DNA of 9,756 nucleotides from Planctomycetota bacterium (GTDB lineage Bacteria > Planctomycetota > SZUA-567): assembly GCA_031270145.1 (NCBI GenBank), contig JAISYD010000009.1, positions 1-9,756 on the forward strand. Reading direction: 5' to 3'. The notes beneath the pieces were generated by a model that was not told the DNA's origin, made no database searches, and worked only from the letters and a program-made list of their open reading frames with translations. Position 1 is the stretch's first letter; every line of letters begins with the position of its first letter. Shown in pieces: positions 1-8,113 of this stretch. The translations under genes were made by a program, and so were the position numbers.

Positions 1-147
1 GCTTGCGCCGGCAAGAAGAAAATCGCCGTCCGGGCCAAGGAACTGGGCTACGACGCCATCCACGACACCGTCCACGAGATGTGCAAGGACGAGGCGAGGC
101 ACGGCTGCGGCTTCGAGGCTCTGTTGAAACGCTACTTCCCCAAATGA
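1..147 (+). CDS. Rubrerythrin-family protein, C-terminal end only (5' partial)
   Basis: The open frame begins at base 1 and ends at TGA 145-147, giving the last 48 residues of a protein whose start lies left of the window. The segment DEARHG (residues 30-35) holds a Glu and a His in the EARH spacing of the last iron-binding helix of rubrerythrins, and the ending FEALLKRYF is characteristic of that family. Rubrerythrins are cytoplasmic diiron proteins, often with a rubredoxin domain, that reduce hydrogen peroxide in anaerobes and microaerophiles. The visible part cannot show whether the rubredoxin domain is N-terminal (reverse rubrerythrin), C-terminal or absent, although ending at this helix argues against a C-terminal one. 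Two cysteines flank the ligand motif (residues 28 and 36). The gene is convergent with the urea operon and is probably unrelated to it in function. Confidence 0.85.
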   Translation, partial: ACAGKKKIAVRAKELGYDAIHDTVHEMCKDEARHGCGFEALLKRYFPK

Positions 148-181
148 AGCCGTTCCCGGACGGACGCGGCGAATGACCGAA

Positions 182-207
182 CCGGCCGGCCCGCCAGGGC
201 CGGCCGG
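182..207 (+). terminator. GC-rich hairpin after the rubrerythrin gene, possible terminator
   Basis: A perfect 11-bp stem, CCGGCCGGCCC pairing with GGGCCGGCCGG around the 4-base loop GCCA, begins 35 bp after the rubrerythrin stop. Its position suits a transcription terminator. The following bases (ACTTTCCC) have only a three-T run, so it is not a textbook intrinsic terminator. It could also be a 3' stabilising hairpin. Confidence 0.5.
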
Positions 208-271
208 ACTTTCCCGGCTTCCCGCCCGACAAAATTATCCGCCAAAAAATCATTAACCGCGGATTTTTCCC

Positions 272-299
272 TTGACAAAAAAAGTTTTAATCTTAAAAC
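272..299 (+). promoter_or_regulatory. Sigma70-type promoter candidate reading away from the rubrerythrin gene
   Basis: A perfect -35 hexamer TTGACA (272-277) is followed after 16 bp by TAAAAC (294-299), which matches four of six positions of the TATAAT consensus. TTAAAA at 293-298 with a 15-bp spacer is an alternative. The spacer is A/T-rich and the block is the most AT-rich part of the window. Transcription would begin near 305-308. There is no credible coding sequence downstream on this strand, which suggests a small RNA or an antisense transcript into the operon's 3' end. Confidence 0.5.
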
Positions 300-305
300 A
301 TGACG

Positions 306-564
306 TATGGCTTTCCGGGAGCGGTCTTACCCGGGCGGATTCCGGGCTGACATCGAAGCGGGCGTAACGCCAGGGGCGATATTTTTACCCTCTTTGTTTG
401 GCGCCTAAAACTTGCTGTCCCGCCTTGACCGTCCATTCCGTCCGCGCCGGCGCCGCGGTTATGCCTCGCCGGTGGCGGGAGCCTTGGGACAGGCCTTTTT
501 GCGTGCCGCCGGAACAGGTGGAGAAAGCGTGCGCTTTCGCCTGTTCCGGGGCTTTTCGCGTTTT
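306..564 (+). ncRNA. Candidate structured small RNA, unidentified
   Basis: The inferred transcript runs from the promoter at 272-299 to the T-runs after the hairpin at 505-552, about 260 nt. Within it, CTGTCCC (415-421) pairs with GGGACAG (486-492). That helix encloses two local hairpins: CCGCG/CGCGG at 442-458, and a 6-bp stem (one G-U pair) with a 3-base loop at 465-479. Together they would form a three-way junction. Smaller hairpins are possible near the 5' end (315-334 and 361-371). I compared it from memory with 6S RNA, tmRNA, RNase P, SRP RNA and common riboswitches and recognised none. High GC content makes chance pairing common, so the call rests mainly on the combination of promoter, absent coding potential and terminator. 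Ends are estimates. Confidence 0.33.
505..564 (+). terminator. Strong Rho-independent terminator candidate on the plus strand
   Basis: The stem is built from GCC (505-507), a bulged G508, CCGGAACAGG (509-518), the internal loop TGGA, and GAAAGC (523-528). The loop is GTGC, and the return arm is GCTTTC (533-538), G539, CCTGTTCCGG (540-549), GGC (550-552). That makes 19 base pairs. TTTT follows at once (553-556) and again at 561-564. On the minus strand the hairpin is not followed by T residues, so it points to plus-strand transcription, either of the candidate small RNA or of readthrough from the rubrerythrin gene. Confidence 0.62.
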
Positions 565-570
565 CCCCCG

Positions 571-603
571 GCCAGGGGCGCCGCTCCTCCCCCTCCCCCT
601 GGC
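571..603. repeat. Inverted repeat between the terminator candidate and the PII gene
   Basis: GCCAGGGG (571-578) and CCCCTGGC (596-603) can form an 8-bp stem around a 17-base pyrimidine-rich loop. It lies about 105 bp beyond the PII stop on the minus strand and could protect or end the operon transcript. No T-run follows in that direction, so its role is unclear. Confidence 0.3.
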
Positions 604-708
604 GATCCGCATTTTCGGTCAGGTTGGCTGGAATTAAGGGACGCGGGCGGGGAAAAAAGCCAGCTTCCCCTCAACGACGGCGCGGCGCGGGTTGGCCCCA
701 CCCCGGCC

Positions 709-1047
709 TCACAGCGCGTCCGGGCCGGTTTCCCGGGTCCGGATGCGGGCGGCGCCGAGCACGGGCTGGATGAATATCTTGCCGTCGCCCACCTGGCCGG
801 TGCCGGCGGCGGCGCACACCGCGTCCACGATGGCGTCCACGCTTTCGGCCCGCGCCACCGCTTCCAGCTTGAGCTTGGGCAGGAACTCCACCCACAACTC
901 CTTGCCGCGGTACACCTCCTTGTGCCCCCCCTGGCGGCCGAACCCCCGCACCTCGGTCATGGTCAGCCCCTGCACGCCGTTGGCCAGCAGGGCCTGTTTG
1001 ACCGCTTCCAGTTGCTCCGGCCGGATTAATATCTCGATTTTGCGCAT
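709..1047 (-). CDS. glnK: PII nitrogen regulatory protein, GlnK-like, lacking Tyr51
   Basis: The 112-residue product aligns without gaps to the PII family. It shows the RGFGRQ segment before the T-loop, FLPK (55-58), the B-loop TGQVGDGKIF (83-92) and the C-loop arginines at 101 and 103. PII trimers bind ATP, ADP and 2-oxoglutarate. The GlnK members, usually encoded next to amt as here, plug the Amt pore when nitrogen is plentiful. Position 51, the tyrosine uridylylated in enteric bacteria, is leucine (codon TTG at 895-897), while Tyr46 remains. Position 49, the phosphorylated serine of cyanobacterial PII, is lysine. Control is therefore probably by effector binding alone. The gene starts 10 bp after the amt stop behind GAGGGAG. 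GlnK rather than GlnB is inferred from its place beside amt. It is the last gene of the operon. Confidence 0.93.
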   Translation of the reverse strand: MRKIEILIRPEQLEAVKQALLANGVQGLTMTEVRGFGRQGGHKEVYRGKELWVEFLPKLKLEAVARAESVDAIVDAVCAAAGTGQVGDGKIFIQPVLGAARIRTRETGPDAL

Positions 1048-1057
1048 AGTCGCTCCC

Positions 1058-2296
1058 TCACCTTATCTGATAGGCCCGTTCATTGTGCTCGCCGAGGTCC
1101 AGGCCCAGCATCTGCTCGCCGTCGTCGGCCCTGAGGGGCGTCGCCGCCGCCGCCGCCGCCAGGATCAGCCGGCTGGCGGAATAACCGTAAACCCAGACCG
1201 CCGCGATGGAGAGCAGTTGCACGGCCGCCTGGCCCGGCCGGCCGTGGAACAGCCCGTCGACGCCGCCCACGGCGGCCGAGGCCAACAGGCCGGTGGCCAG
1301 CGCCCCCCAGGAGCCGCCCAGGCCGTGCAGGGCGACCACGTCGAGGGCGTCGTCGTATTTCCAGCGCAGCTTCAGGAACATGCCGCCGTAGCAGATCACG
1401 CCTCCGATCCCGCCGATGGCGATGGCCCAGGCCGGCTCCACGAAGCCGGCCCCGGGGGTGATGGACACCAGCCCGGCAAGGGCCCCGGAGGCGGCCCCGA
1501 AGGTGGTTGGCTTGCCGTAGTGGAAACATTCCGCCGCCAGCCAGCCGATCATGCCGCCGGCGGCCGACAACTGAGTCGCGGCCAGGGCGTTGGCGGCCTG
1601 GGCGTTGGCGGCCAGGGCGGCGCCGGAATTGAAACCGAACCAGCCCAGCCACAGCAGCCCCGCCCCCAGGAGGGTCAGCGGCAGGTTGTGCGGCGCCACC
1701 TCGCCCCGCTCCAAGGTTTTGCGCCGGCCCAGGACGTGGGCGGCGGCCAGGGCGGCGGCGCCGGCGTTGATGTGGACCACCGTCCCGCCGGCGAAGTCCA
1801 GCGCCCCCAGCCGGGACAGCCAGCCGCCCCCCCAGGCCCAATGGGCCACCGGCGCGTAAACCAGGAGCAGCCAAAGAGCGGTGAAGAGGACCATGGCCGG
1901 GAATCTGATGCGCTCGGCGTAGGAACCGGAGATGATCGCCGCCGTGAGGCAGGCGATCTGGCAATGAAAAACCATGAACAGCACGTGCGGCACGCCGCCG
2001 GCCGGGGCGTCGGGCGCCAGCCCCACTCCGGCCAGCAGCGCGTGGCCGAGGTTGCCGACTACCCCGCCCAGGTCGGCCCCGAAGGCCAGGCTGTAGCCGG
2101 CCGCGGCCCAGAGGACGCTGCCCACGCCGAGGGTGACGTAGGTGTGCATGATGGTGGACAGGACGTTGCGGTTCTGCACCAGCCCGCCGTAAAACAGGGC
2201 GATGCCGGGCAGCATGATGAACAACAGGCAGGCGCAGACGATCATGAAGCCGACGTCTCCGGCCGAAAGGCTGTACGCGTTCGCCGCCTCAAGCAT
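1058..2296 (-). CDS. amt: Ammonium transporter Amt
   Basis: The 412-residue membrane protein consists of about eleven hydrophobic segments starting near residue 14. It carries the pore residues of the Amt/MEP/Rh family: the twin histidines at 175 (VVHINAG) and 324 (ALHGLGGSW), the gate phenylalanines near 110 and 220, Trp155 in WGGG, Asp167 and Ser224. The tail GLDLGEHNERAY (398-409) is the conserved cytoplasmic C-terminus through which PII proteins act. Amt trimers in the inner membrane import ammonium; here Amt could recapture ammonia lost from urease action. The start at 2296 is preferred because AGGGGGAG lies just upstream and the hydrophobic core begins soon after. The frame remains open to 2428, but that part overlaps ureG and is low-complexity. 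The start overlaps the ureG end by 8 bp. A run of six alanines (380-385) comes from a GCC-type triplet repeat. Confidence 0.95.
   Translation of the reverse strand: MLEAANAYSLSAGDVGFMIVCACLLFIMLPGIALFYGGLVQNRNVLSTIMHTYVTLGVGSVLWAAAGYSLAFGADLGGVVGNLGHALLAGVGLAPDAPAGGVPHVLFMVFHCQIACLTAAIISGSYAERIRFPAMVLFTALWLLLVYAPVAHWAWGGGWLSRLGALDFAGGTVVHINAGAAALAAAHVLGRRKTLERGEVAPHNLPLTLLGAGLLWLGWFGFNSGAALAANAQAANALAATQLSAAGGMIGWLAAECFHYGKPTTFGAASGALAGLVSITPGAGFVEPAWAIAIGGIGGVICYGGMFLKLRWKYDDALDVVALHGLGGSWGALATGLLASAAVGGVDGLFHGRPGQAAVQLLSIAAVWVYGYSASRLILAAAAAATPLRADDGEQMLGLDLGEHNERAYQIR
1142..1160. repeat. CGC trinucleotide repeat inside amt
   Basis: Six consecutive CGC-type triplets lie inside amt and encode a poly-alanine stretch between the last membrane segment and the conserved C-terminal tail. 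Such runs can change length by slippage in steps of one residue without breaking the frame. Confidence 0.7.
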
Positions 2297-2927
2297 GCGC
2301 TCCCCCTTTTCCGCCTTGGCCGAGGAGGCCCTGGCGGACGACGAATTCGGCCACCGGCCCGACCCCGATCCCGTCCCGCAAATTGGTGAAGACGAATGGC
2401 CGGCCCTGGCGGATTTCCCGGGCGTCACGCTCCATGACCGCGAGCGACGCGCCCACCATGGGCGCCAGGTCTATTTTGTTGATGATCAGCAGATCCGACT
2501 TGGCCAGGCCCGGCCCGCCCTTCCGGGGTATCTTGTCGCCGCCGGCCACGTCGATGACGTAGAGGGTGAGATCGGCCAATTCCGGGCTGAAGGTGGCGGA
2601 CAGGTTGTCGCCGCCGCTTTCCACCAGCACCAGCTCAAGGCCCGGATGTCCGGCGATCATCTCCTCGACCGCCTGGATGTTCATCGAGGCGTCCTCGCGG
2701 ATGGCGGTGTGGGGACAGCCTCCCGTCTCCACCCCGGCGATGCGGTCGGCCGGAAGCGCCCCGTTCCGGAGCAGGAATTCGGCGTCCTCGCGGGTATAGA
2801 TGTCGTTGGTGATCACCGCCATGTCGAAGTCGCCCCGCAGGCGGCGGCAGAGCCAATTCACCAGGGCGGTCTTGCCCGAGCCGACCGGGCCGCCCACGCC
2901 GACCCTAAGACAGGGTTTGCCGGCCAT
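2289..2927 (-). CDS. ureG: Urease accessory GTPase UreG
   Basis: The 212-residue product is a SIMIBI-class GTPase that delivers nickel to apo-urease with GTP hydrolysis, acting with UreD, UreF and UreE in the cytoplasm. The P-loop GPVGSGKT is at 13-20, the invariant nickel-binding CPH at 71-73, ESGGDNL at 103-109 and the guanine-specificity motif NKID at 150-153. Length and motifs match the family. There is no histidine-rich N-terminus of the kind seen in some UreG proteins. A strong Shine-Dalgarno sequence, GAGGAGG, precedes the ATG and overlaps the ureF stop region; the gap to ureF is 10 bp. Its 3' end overlaps the amt start. Confidence 0.97.
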   Translation of the reverse strand: MAGKPCLRVGVGGPVGSGKTALVNWLCRRLRGDFDMAVITNDIYTREDAEFLLRNGALPADRIAGVETGGCPHTAIREDASMNIQAVEEMIAGHPGLELVLVESGGDNLSATFSPELADLTLYVIDVAGGDKIPRKGGPGLAKSDLLIINKIDLAPMVGASLAVMERDAREIRQGRPFVFTNLRDGIGVGPVAEFVVRQGLLGQGGKGGAHA

Positions 2928-2937
2928 AGACTCCTCC

Positions 2938-3618
2938 TCAACTCCGGAACAAGCGCGAATATTGCCGCTCGTGCGCCATGCTGGCCAACTCCAGCCCCGG
3001 CAGGGACGAGCCGATCCGCTCCTCCGGCAGGGCCAGCGCCAAAGCCACAGTTTCCCTTATCGCCGGCATCAACGTCAGCAAAATGCGGCCGCCCTCGGTT
3101 TGCCCCAAGGGCAGCGCCTTGGCGGCGGCCGCCACCTGGTTTTCCAGCCAGCTCCAGGCAAAGGCCTCGGCGGCGGCGGACAGCGTCTCCTCCTCCCCGG
3201 CCCCGCTCCGGGCCAGGATCGCCGCCGCCAGGGCGAAAGCGGCGACATGGCCGAGCGGAAGGCCGCCGGCCCAGTCCGGCATGAGGCCATGGCCGCCGAG
3301 AAGCCGCCGGAGCGAACCGCCCAGCCGGATTTCCTCTTCCCACAATTCGGCGGTTCCCCGACCGGCCAGCAAGCTGGCGTTCCCGGCCGCCAAGCCTTTG
3401 GCGTCCCCTTGCCGGGCGGCCCGGAAACAACGGGCGAACAAGGGCAGATCCAGGCGTCCCAGGCCGTGGGCCAGCGAGCCGGCCAACCAGGTGCCGACGT
3501 CGTCCGCGTCCCGGATCGTCCCCTGGCCGATGGCCCCGGCCAAGCCCTGCGACCAGGCAAAGGCGCCGATGGGCAGGGCCGGGCTGGCGAGATAAAGAAG
3601 CGGCAGGATTTCCGGCAT
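2938..3618 (-). CDS. ureF: Urease accessory protein UreF
   Basis: The 226-residue product has the UreF hallmarks: SPALPIGAFAWSQGL at 12-26, a LENQVAAA segment followed by LPLGQT in the C-terminal half, and the ending ERQYSRLFRS. UreF is an all-helical cytoplasmic protein that bridges UreD and UreG on apo-urease, controls the GTPase activity of UreG and is needed for nickel and carbon dioxide loading of the active site. The N-terminus is short ahead of the SPALPIG motif but complete enough for function. The start follows the ureE stop by 5 bp. Confidence 0.96.
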   Translation of the reverse strand: MPEILPLLYLASPALPIGAFAWSQGLAGAIGQGTIRDADDVGTWLAGSLAHGLGRLDLPLFARCFRAARQGDAKGLAAGNASLLAGRGTAELWEEEIRLGGSLRRLLGGHGLMPDWAGGLPLGHVAAFALAAAILARSGAGEEETLSAAAEAFAWSWLENQVAAAAKALPLGQTEGGRILLTLMPAIRETVALALALPEERIGSSLPGLELASMAHERQYSRLFRS

Positions 3619-3623
3619 GGCGG

Positions 3624-4112
3624 TCAGCCCGGCTCCGGCTTCCCGCCCCCGTCCCGTCGCCGCGTCGCGGCGTGGCTGTGCGGTCCGCCCGCGCCGGCCT
3701 CGGGCTCGAAAACGGCGGTCTCCCGCCCCAGCGCCAGGCCAAGCCCGGCCGCCAGTCGCTCCAGGACCGGATCCGGCTGGAAGCGGAGCCGCAGCCCGTC
3801 GAATTGCACCGCCGCGTGGCGGTTGCCGAAATGCCAGGCGGCCCGAGCCAGGGCGGGCCAGTCCGCCGCCCGGGCGACCGCCAGCTCCTCCGGGCGGCAG
3901 CGCACCACCGCCGTCTCGCCGCCGGCGGCGCGGAGCACATCGCCCTCGGCCAGCCGCCGGGAGCCGTGGGGGAGGGCCACGCCGGCTTCGCCCGCCGCGC
4001 CGTCGAGCTCGGCCAGGAAACGGCTGCGCGAGCGCCGATCCCAGTCCAGCGTCAGGGAGGCGGCGTTGGGCGGTGGTTCCGTCCGGCCGAGGTTTTCAAT
4101 GAATTCGAGCAT
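3624..4112 (-). CDS. ureE: Urease accessory protein UreE, nickel metallochaperone
   Basis: The 162-residue product is a UreE-type chaperone that carries nickel to UreG during urease assembly. The central motif WHFGNRH (93-99) supplies the conserved dimer-interface histidine (His94). The N-terminal peptide-binding-like domain precedes it, and ETAVFEPEAGAGG leads into the tail. The C-terminus contains only PHSH (144-147) before an Arg/Gly-rich end, so it lacks the long histidine-rich storage tail of Klebsiella UreE. N-terminal sequence similarity is weak, as is usual for UreE, so the call leans on the motif and on its position between ureC and ureF. AAAGGCGG precedes the ATG, and the gap to the ureC stop is 24 bp, slightly larger than elsewhere in the run. 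Confidence 0.9.
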   Translation of the reverse strand: MLEFIENLGRTEPPPNAASLTLDWDRRSRSRFLAELDGAAGEAGVALPHGSRRLAEGDVLRAAGGETAVVRCRPEELAVARAADWPALARAAWHFGNRHAAVQFDGLRLRFQPDPVLERLAAGLGLALGRETAVFEPEAGAGGPHSHAATRRRDGGGKPEPG

Positions 4113-4136
4113 GTCCGCCTTTCGCGGTTTCGGGGG

Positions 4137-5857
<1,721 letters not shown>

Positions 5858-5861
<4 letters not shown>

Positions 5862-6490
5862 TGGTCCAGCCTCCCCATGATCTCGCCGCGGAAGCCGTAG
5901 ACGGCGCGCCCGCCCGCCAGCGGCACCAGGGTCACCTCCCGGGTCTGTCCGGGTTCGAAACGCACCGCCGTGCCGGCGATGATGTCGAGACGGCGGCCGC
6001 GGGCTTTTTCCCGATCAAAGCGGAGCGCGGGGTTGGCCTCGTAAAAATGGTAGTGCGAACCGACCTGGATGGGGCGGTCGCCGCTATTGGCCACTTCGAT
6101 GGTCACGCGCTCCCGGCCGGCGTTGATTTCCAGATCGCCCTCCGCCAGGGCGTATTCGCCCGGCGTCAGCCGCCCGCCGCCGCCGGCGCCGCCTATGGGA
6201 TCATGCACCGTCACCAGCTTGGTGCCGTCGGGAAAGGTGGCCTCGACCTGCACTTCCCGGAGCATTTCCGGCACGCCCTCCATCACCTGATCGCGGGTCA
6301 GAAGGTTGCGGCAGCCGCCCATGAGCTCCGCCACCGTCCGGCCCTCGCGGGCGCCCTCCAGTATTTCCAGGCTGATGTAAGCCGCCGCCTCGGGGTAATT
6401 CAGCCTGAGACCACGGTTTTTCCTCCTCTCGGCCAGGAGGCCGGCGACAAACAACAGCAGCTTGTCCTTTTCCCGCGGCAGAAGATCCAT
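5858..6490 (-). CDS. ureAB: Urease gamma-beta fusion protein (UreA-UreB)
   Basis: One 210-residue frame covers both small urease subunits. Residues 1-99 are the gamma subunit, with LNYPEAAAYIS, a RNLLTRDQVMEGV segment and FPDGTKLVTVHDPI at the end. A glycine-rich linker (100-106) follows. Residues 107-210 are the beta subunit, with LTPGEY, NSGDRPIQVGSHYHFYE, LDIIAGTAVRFEPG and GFRGEI. In most bacteria these are separate genes; the fusion is best known from Helicobacter, where the fused protein is longer because of an extra C-terminal tail that is absent here. The subunits frame the UreC active site in the (alpha beta gamma)3 assembly. AGGGGGG precedes the ATG, the gap to ureD is 35 bp, and the stop overlaps the ureC start. 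Confidence 0.96.
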
Positions 6491-6525
6491 CCGTCACCCC
6501 CCTTTCATCGCCTCAATCCCTTGGC

Positions 6526-7410
6526 TCACAAGTTCCAAATGCGCGGCGGACAAACGGGCCGGCCCAGCAGGACGGGCCGCGCCGCCTCCCAGGCCAGCCT
6601 GGCGACCCGGTCGGCCTGGCGGGCGTCGTTCCCCAGGTAGCGGACCACGGCCACCCCGTCCCGGAAAGTGGCGTCCGCCCGGCCGCCGCCGGCCATTTCC
6701 GCCAGTCGCTCCTTGATGATCGCCGCCGCCCTCCGCAGGCCGGACGCGTCGGCCCCGCTTCCAGCCGCCCAGAAACCCATCAGGATTCCGGCGCCGCCCA
6801 AACCGAAGGCGCCGTTGGCCAAGGCGTCGCCGGCCGCGAATTCCAGGCGCTCCAGCAGGATGGGTACGCCCTCCCGCTCCAGGCGGAAACTCTGGTTCAG
6901 CCGCCCGGCGGCGAAGGGCAGGTCGCCGGCGGCGCGGCCCAGAATCAGGGTTTCCCGGCCGATGAAGCGGCCGCCGCCGGAGAGCCGCGCGGTCAGCGAC
7001 AATTCCGCCCTGGCGCCGGAAAAAACTATGGTCTCCCGGGGCAGCCACTCAATGGCCCCGCCGGCGGCCGCGATTTCCACCCTTTGCCGCTGGACGGCGC
7101 TCCCGGCCGCCGCCCGGTAGATTTTGCCGGCCGACGGGGTGGTGGCCAGCGCGTGGGCGCCGCCTCCCGCCTCCAGGACAATCCGAAGATCGTCGCCGCT
7201 GACCAGCCCGCCGGGCGGATGCAGTATATAACAATGGGCCGGCTCCGCCAAGCGTTCGTCCCCGCCGCCGCCCTCGGGATGGAAAAGCCGCTGTACCCGC
7301 AACGGCCCCCAGAAGGCGAGGCGGCCAAGGTTGGTCCGCCCGCCCTCGGCCGCGAAGCCAAGCTCCAGTTCAGCCGCCCAGTTCCGGTCGTCTCCGCGAG
7401 CGTCGGCCAT
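6526..7410 (-). CDS. ureD: Urease accessory protein UreD (UreH)
   Basis: The 294-residue product matches UreD, the scaffold that binds apo-urease and, with UreF and UreG, channels nickel to the active site. Recognisable blocks are the HPPGGLVSGDDL segment, TTPSAGKIYR, a WLPRETIVFSGA block and GRETLILGR. The sequence is alanine- and glycine-rich but has the usual family length. The ATG at 7410 lies 7 bp after the urtE stop, so the urease genes follow the transporter genes directly. Its place ahead of ureAB, away from ureEFG, is the arrangement seen in many proteobacterial urease clusters. Confidence 0.94.
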   Translation of the reverse strand: MADARGDDRNWAAELELGFAAEGGRTNLGRLAFWGPLRVQRLFHPEGGGGDERLAEPAHCYILHPPGGLVSGDDLRIVLEAGGGAHALATTPSAGKIYRAAAGSAVQRQRVEIAAAGGAIEWLPRETIVFSGARAELSLTARLSGGGRFIGRETLILGRAAGDLPFAAGRLNQSFRLEREGVPILLERLEFAAGDALANGAFGLGGAGILMGFWAAGSGADASGLRRAAAIIKERLAEMAGGGRADATFRDGVAVVRYLGNDARQADRVARLAWEAARPVLLGRPVCPPRIWNL

Positions 7411-7417
7411 GTTCGGC

Positions 7418-8113
7418 CTACACGGTCAGGAAATCGCGGATGGCGTCCGAGTCCAGCCCGGCCATGCGCCCCTCCTTGACCACGTGCCCGCGATCCAGGA
7501 TCACGAAGGAGTCGGCCAGGTTGCGGGCGAAGGGCAGTTTCTGCTCCACCAAGATGACCGTCATGCCCATCTCGCGGCAGAGCCGGCGGATGGCTTTGGC
7601 GATGTCCTGGACCAAGTTGGGCTGGATGCCCTCGGTGGGCTCGTCCAGGATGAGCACCGACGGGTCCAGCGCCAAGGCCCGGCCGATGGCGAGCTGTTGC
7701 TGTTGGCCGCCGGAAAGATCGCCGCCCCGGCGGGCCGACATATCCTTCAACACGGGAAAAAAATCATAGATGAAGGGCGGTATTTCCCGGGCCCGATCCT
7801 TCCGGATCGGGAGGCCGATGGCCAGGTTTTCCCGCACGGTCAGCAGGGGGAAAATCTGCCGCCCCTGCGGCACATAGCCAAGGCCGCGCCTGGCCCGCTC
7901 GCCCGGAGCGGCGGCGGTGATGTCGACTCCTTCCAGGATCACCCTGCCGCTCCGGGTCGGCAGCAGACCCATCAGGCATTTGAGCAGGGTGGTTTTGCCG
8001 ACCCCGTTCCGGCCCATGACGCAGGTGCAGGCGTTTTTGGCCGCTTCGAGGTTGACGTCCCAAAGGATGTGGCTCTCGCCGTAATATTGGTTGAGCCCGG
8101 ACACGCTCAGCAT
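7418..8113 (-). CDS. urtE: Urea ABC transporter ATP-binding protein UrtE
   Basis: The 231-residue product is a LivF-like ABC ATPase that powers urea import together with UrtD. Walker A GRNGVGKT is at 34-41, the signature LSGGQ at 133-137 and Walker B VLILDEP at 153-159. EPTEGIQP follows Walker B and is typical of branched-chain amino acid and urea importers. The switch position reads VEQK (Gln191) rather than histidine, which is normal for this subfamily. UrtE rather than LivF is supported by the adjacent urtC, urtD and urease genes. The ATG overlaps the urtD end by 7 bp. The frame continues upstream to 8674, but that part lies inside urtD and reads as low-complexity sequence. Confidence 0.96.
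   Translation of the reverse strand: MLSVSGLNQYYGESHILWDVNLEAAKNACTCVMGRNGVGKTTLLKCLMGLLPTRSGRVILEGVDITAAAPGERARRGLGYVPQGRQIFPLLTVRENLAIGLPIRKDRAREIPPFIYDFFPVLKDMSARRGGDLSGGQQQQLAIGRALALDPSVLILDEPTEGIQPNLVQDIAKAIRRLCREMGMTVILVEQKLPFARNLADSFVILDRGHVVKEGRMAGLDSDAIRDFLTV

Larger units (their letters stand above)
148..708. other. Non-coding region between two convergent transcription units
   Basis: This 561-bp stretch separates the rubrerythrin stop from the PII stop. Bases 230-300 are strikingly AT-rich against the GC-rich surroundings and carry a promoter candidate on the plus strand. Bases 415-552 hold several nested inverted repeats. Bases 550-708 are pyrimidine-rich on the plus strand. Open frames here, such as plus 398-637 and minus 385-612, have low-complexity Arg/Pro/Ala-rich translations with no recognisable family, and I do not consider them genes. 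No clear intrinsic terminator for the minus-strand operon is visible. No tRNA, CRISPR array or insertion sequence was seen. Confidence 0.8.

Noticed and set aside
400..416. Possible sigma54 promoter (TTGGCGC followed by CTTGCT)
   Set aside because: The spacing between the GG and GC elements is 12 bases rather than the strict 10, it lies on the strand opposite the nitrogen operon, and no gene follows.
398..637. Small plus-strand open frame of 79 codons in the intergenic region
   Set aside because: It begins with TTG without a convincing ribosome binding site, runs through the terminator hairpin and has no recognisable motif.
692..2389. A long plus-strand open frame (565 codons) opposite the PII gene and amt
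   Set aside because: It is a GC-rich antisense shadow of two clearly recognised genes; its translation is Gly/Arg/Gln-rich with no family resemblance.
2297..2428. Upstream extension of the amt frame by 44 codons
   Set aside because: It lies inside ureG, has low-complexity Ser/Gly/Arg sequence, and the ATG at 2296 has a good ribosome binding site next to the first membrane segment.
2858..3940. Minus-strand open frame of 360 codons overlapping ureE and ureF in another frame
   Set aside because: Its composition is Arg/Gly/Pro-rich and it overlaps two recognisable accessory genes completely.
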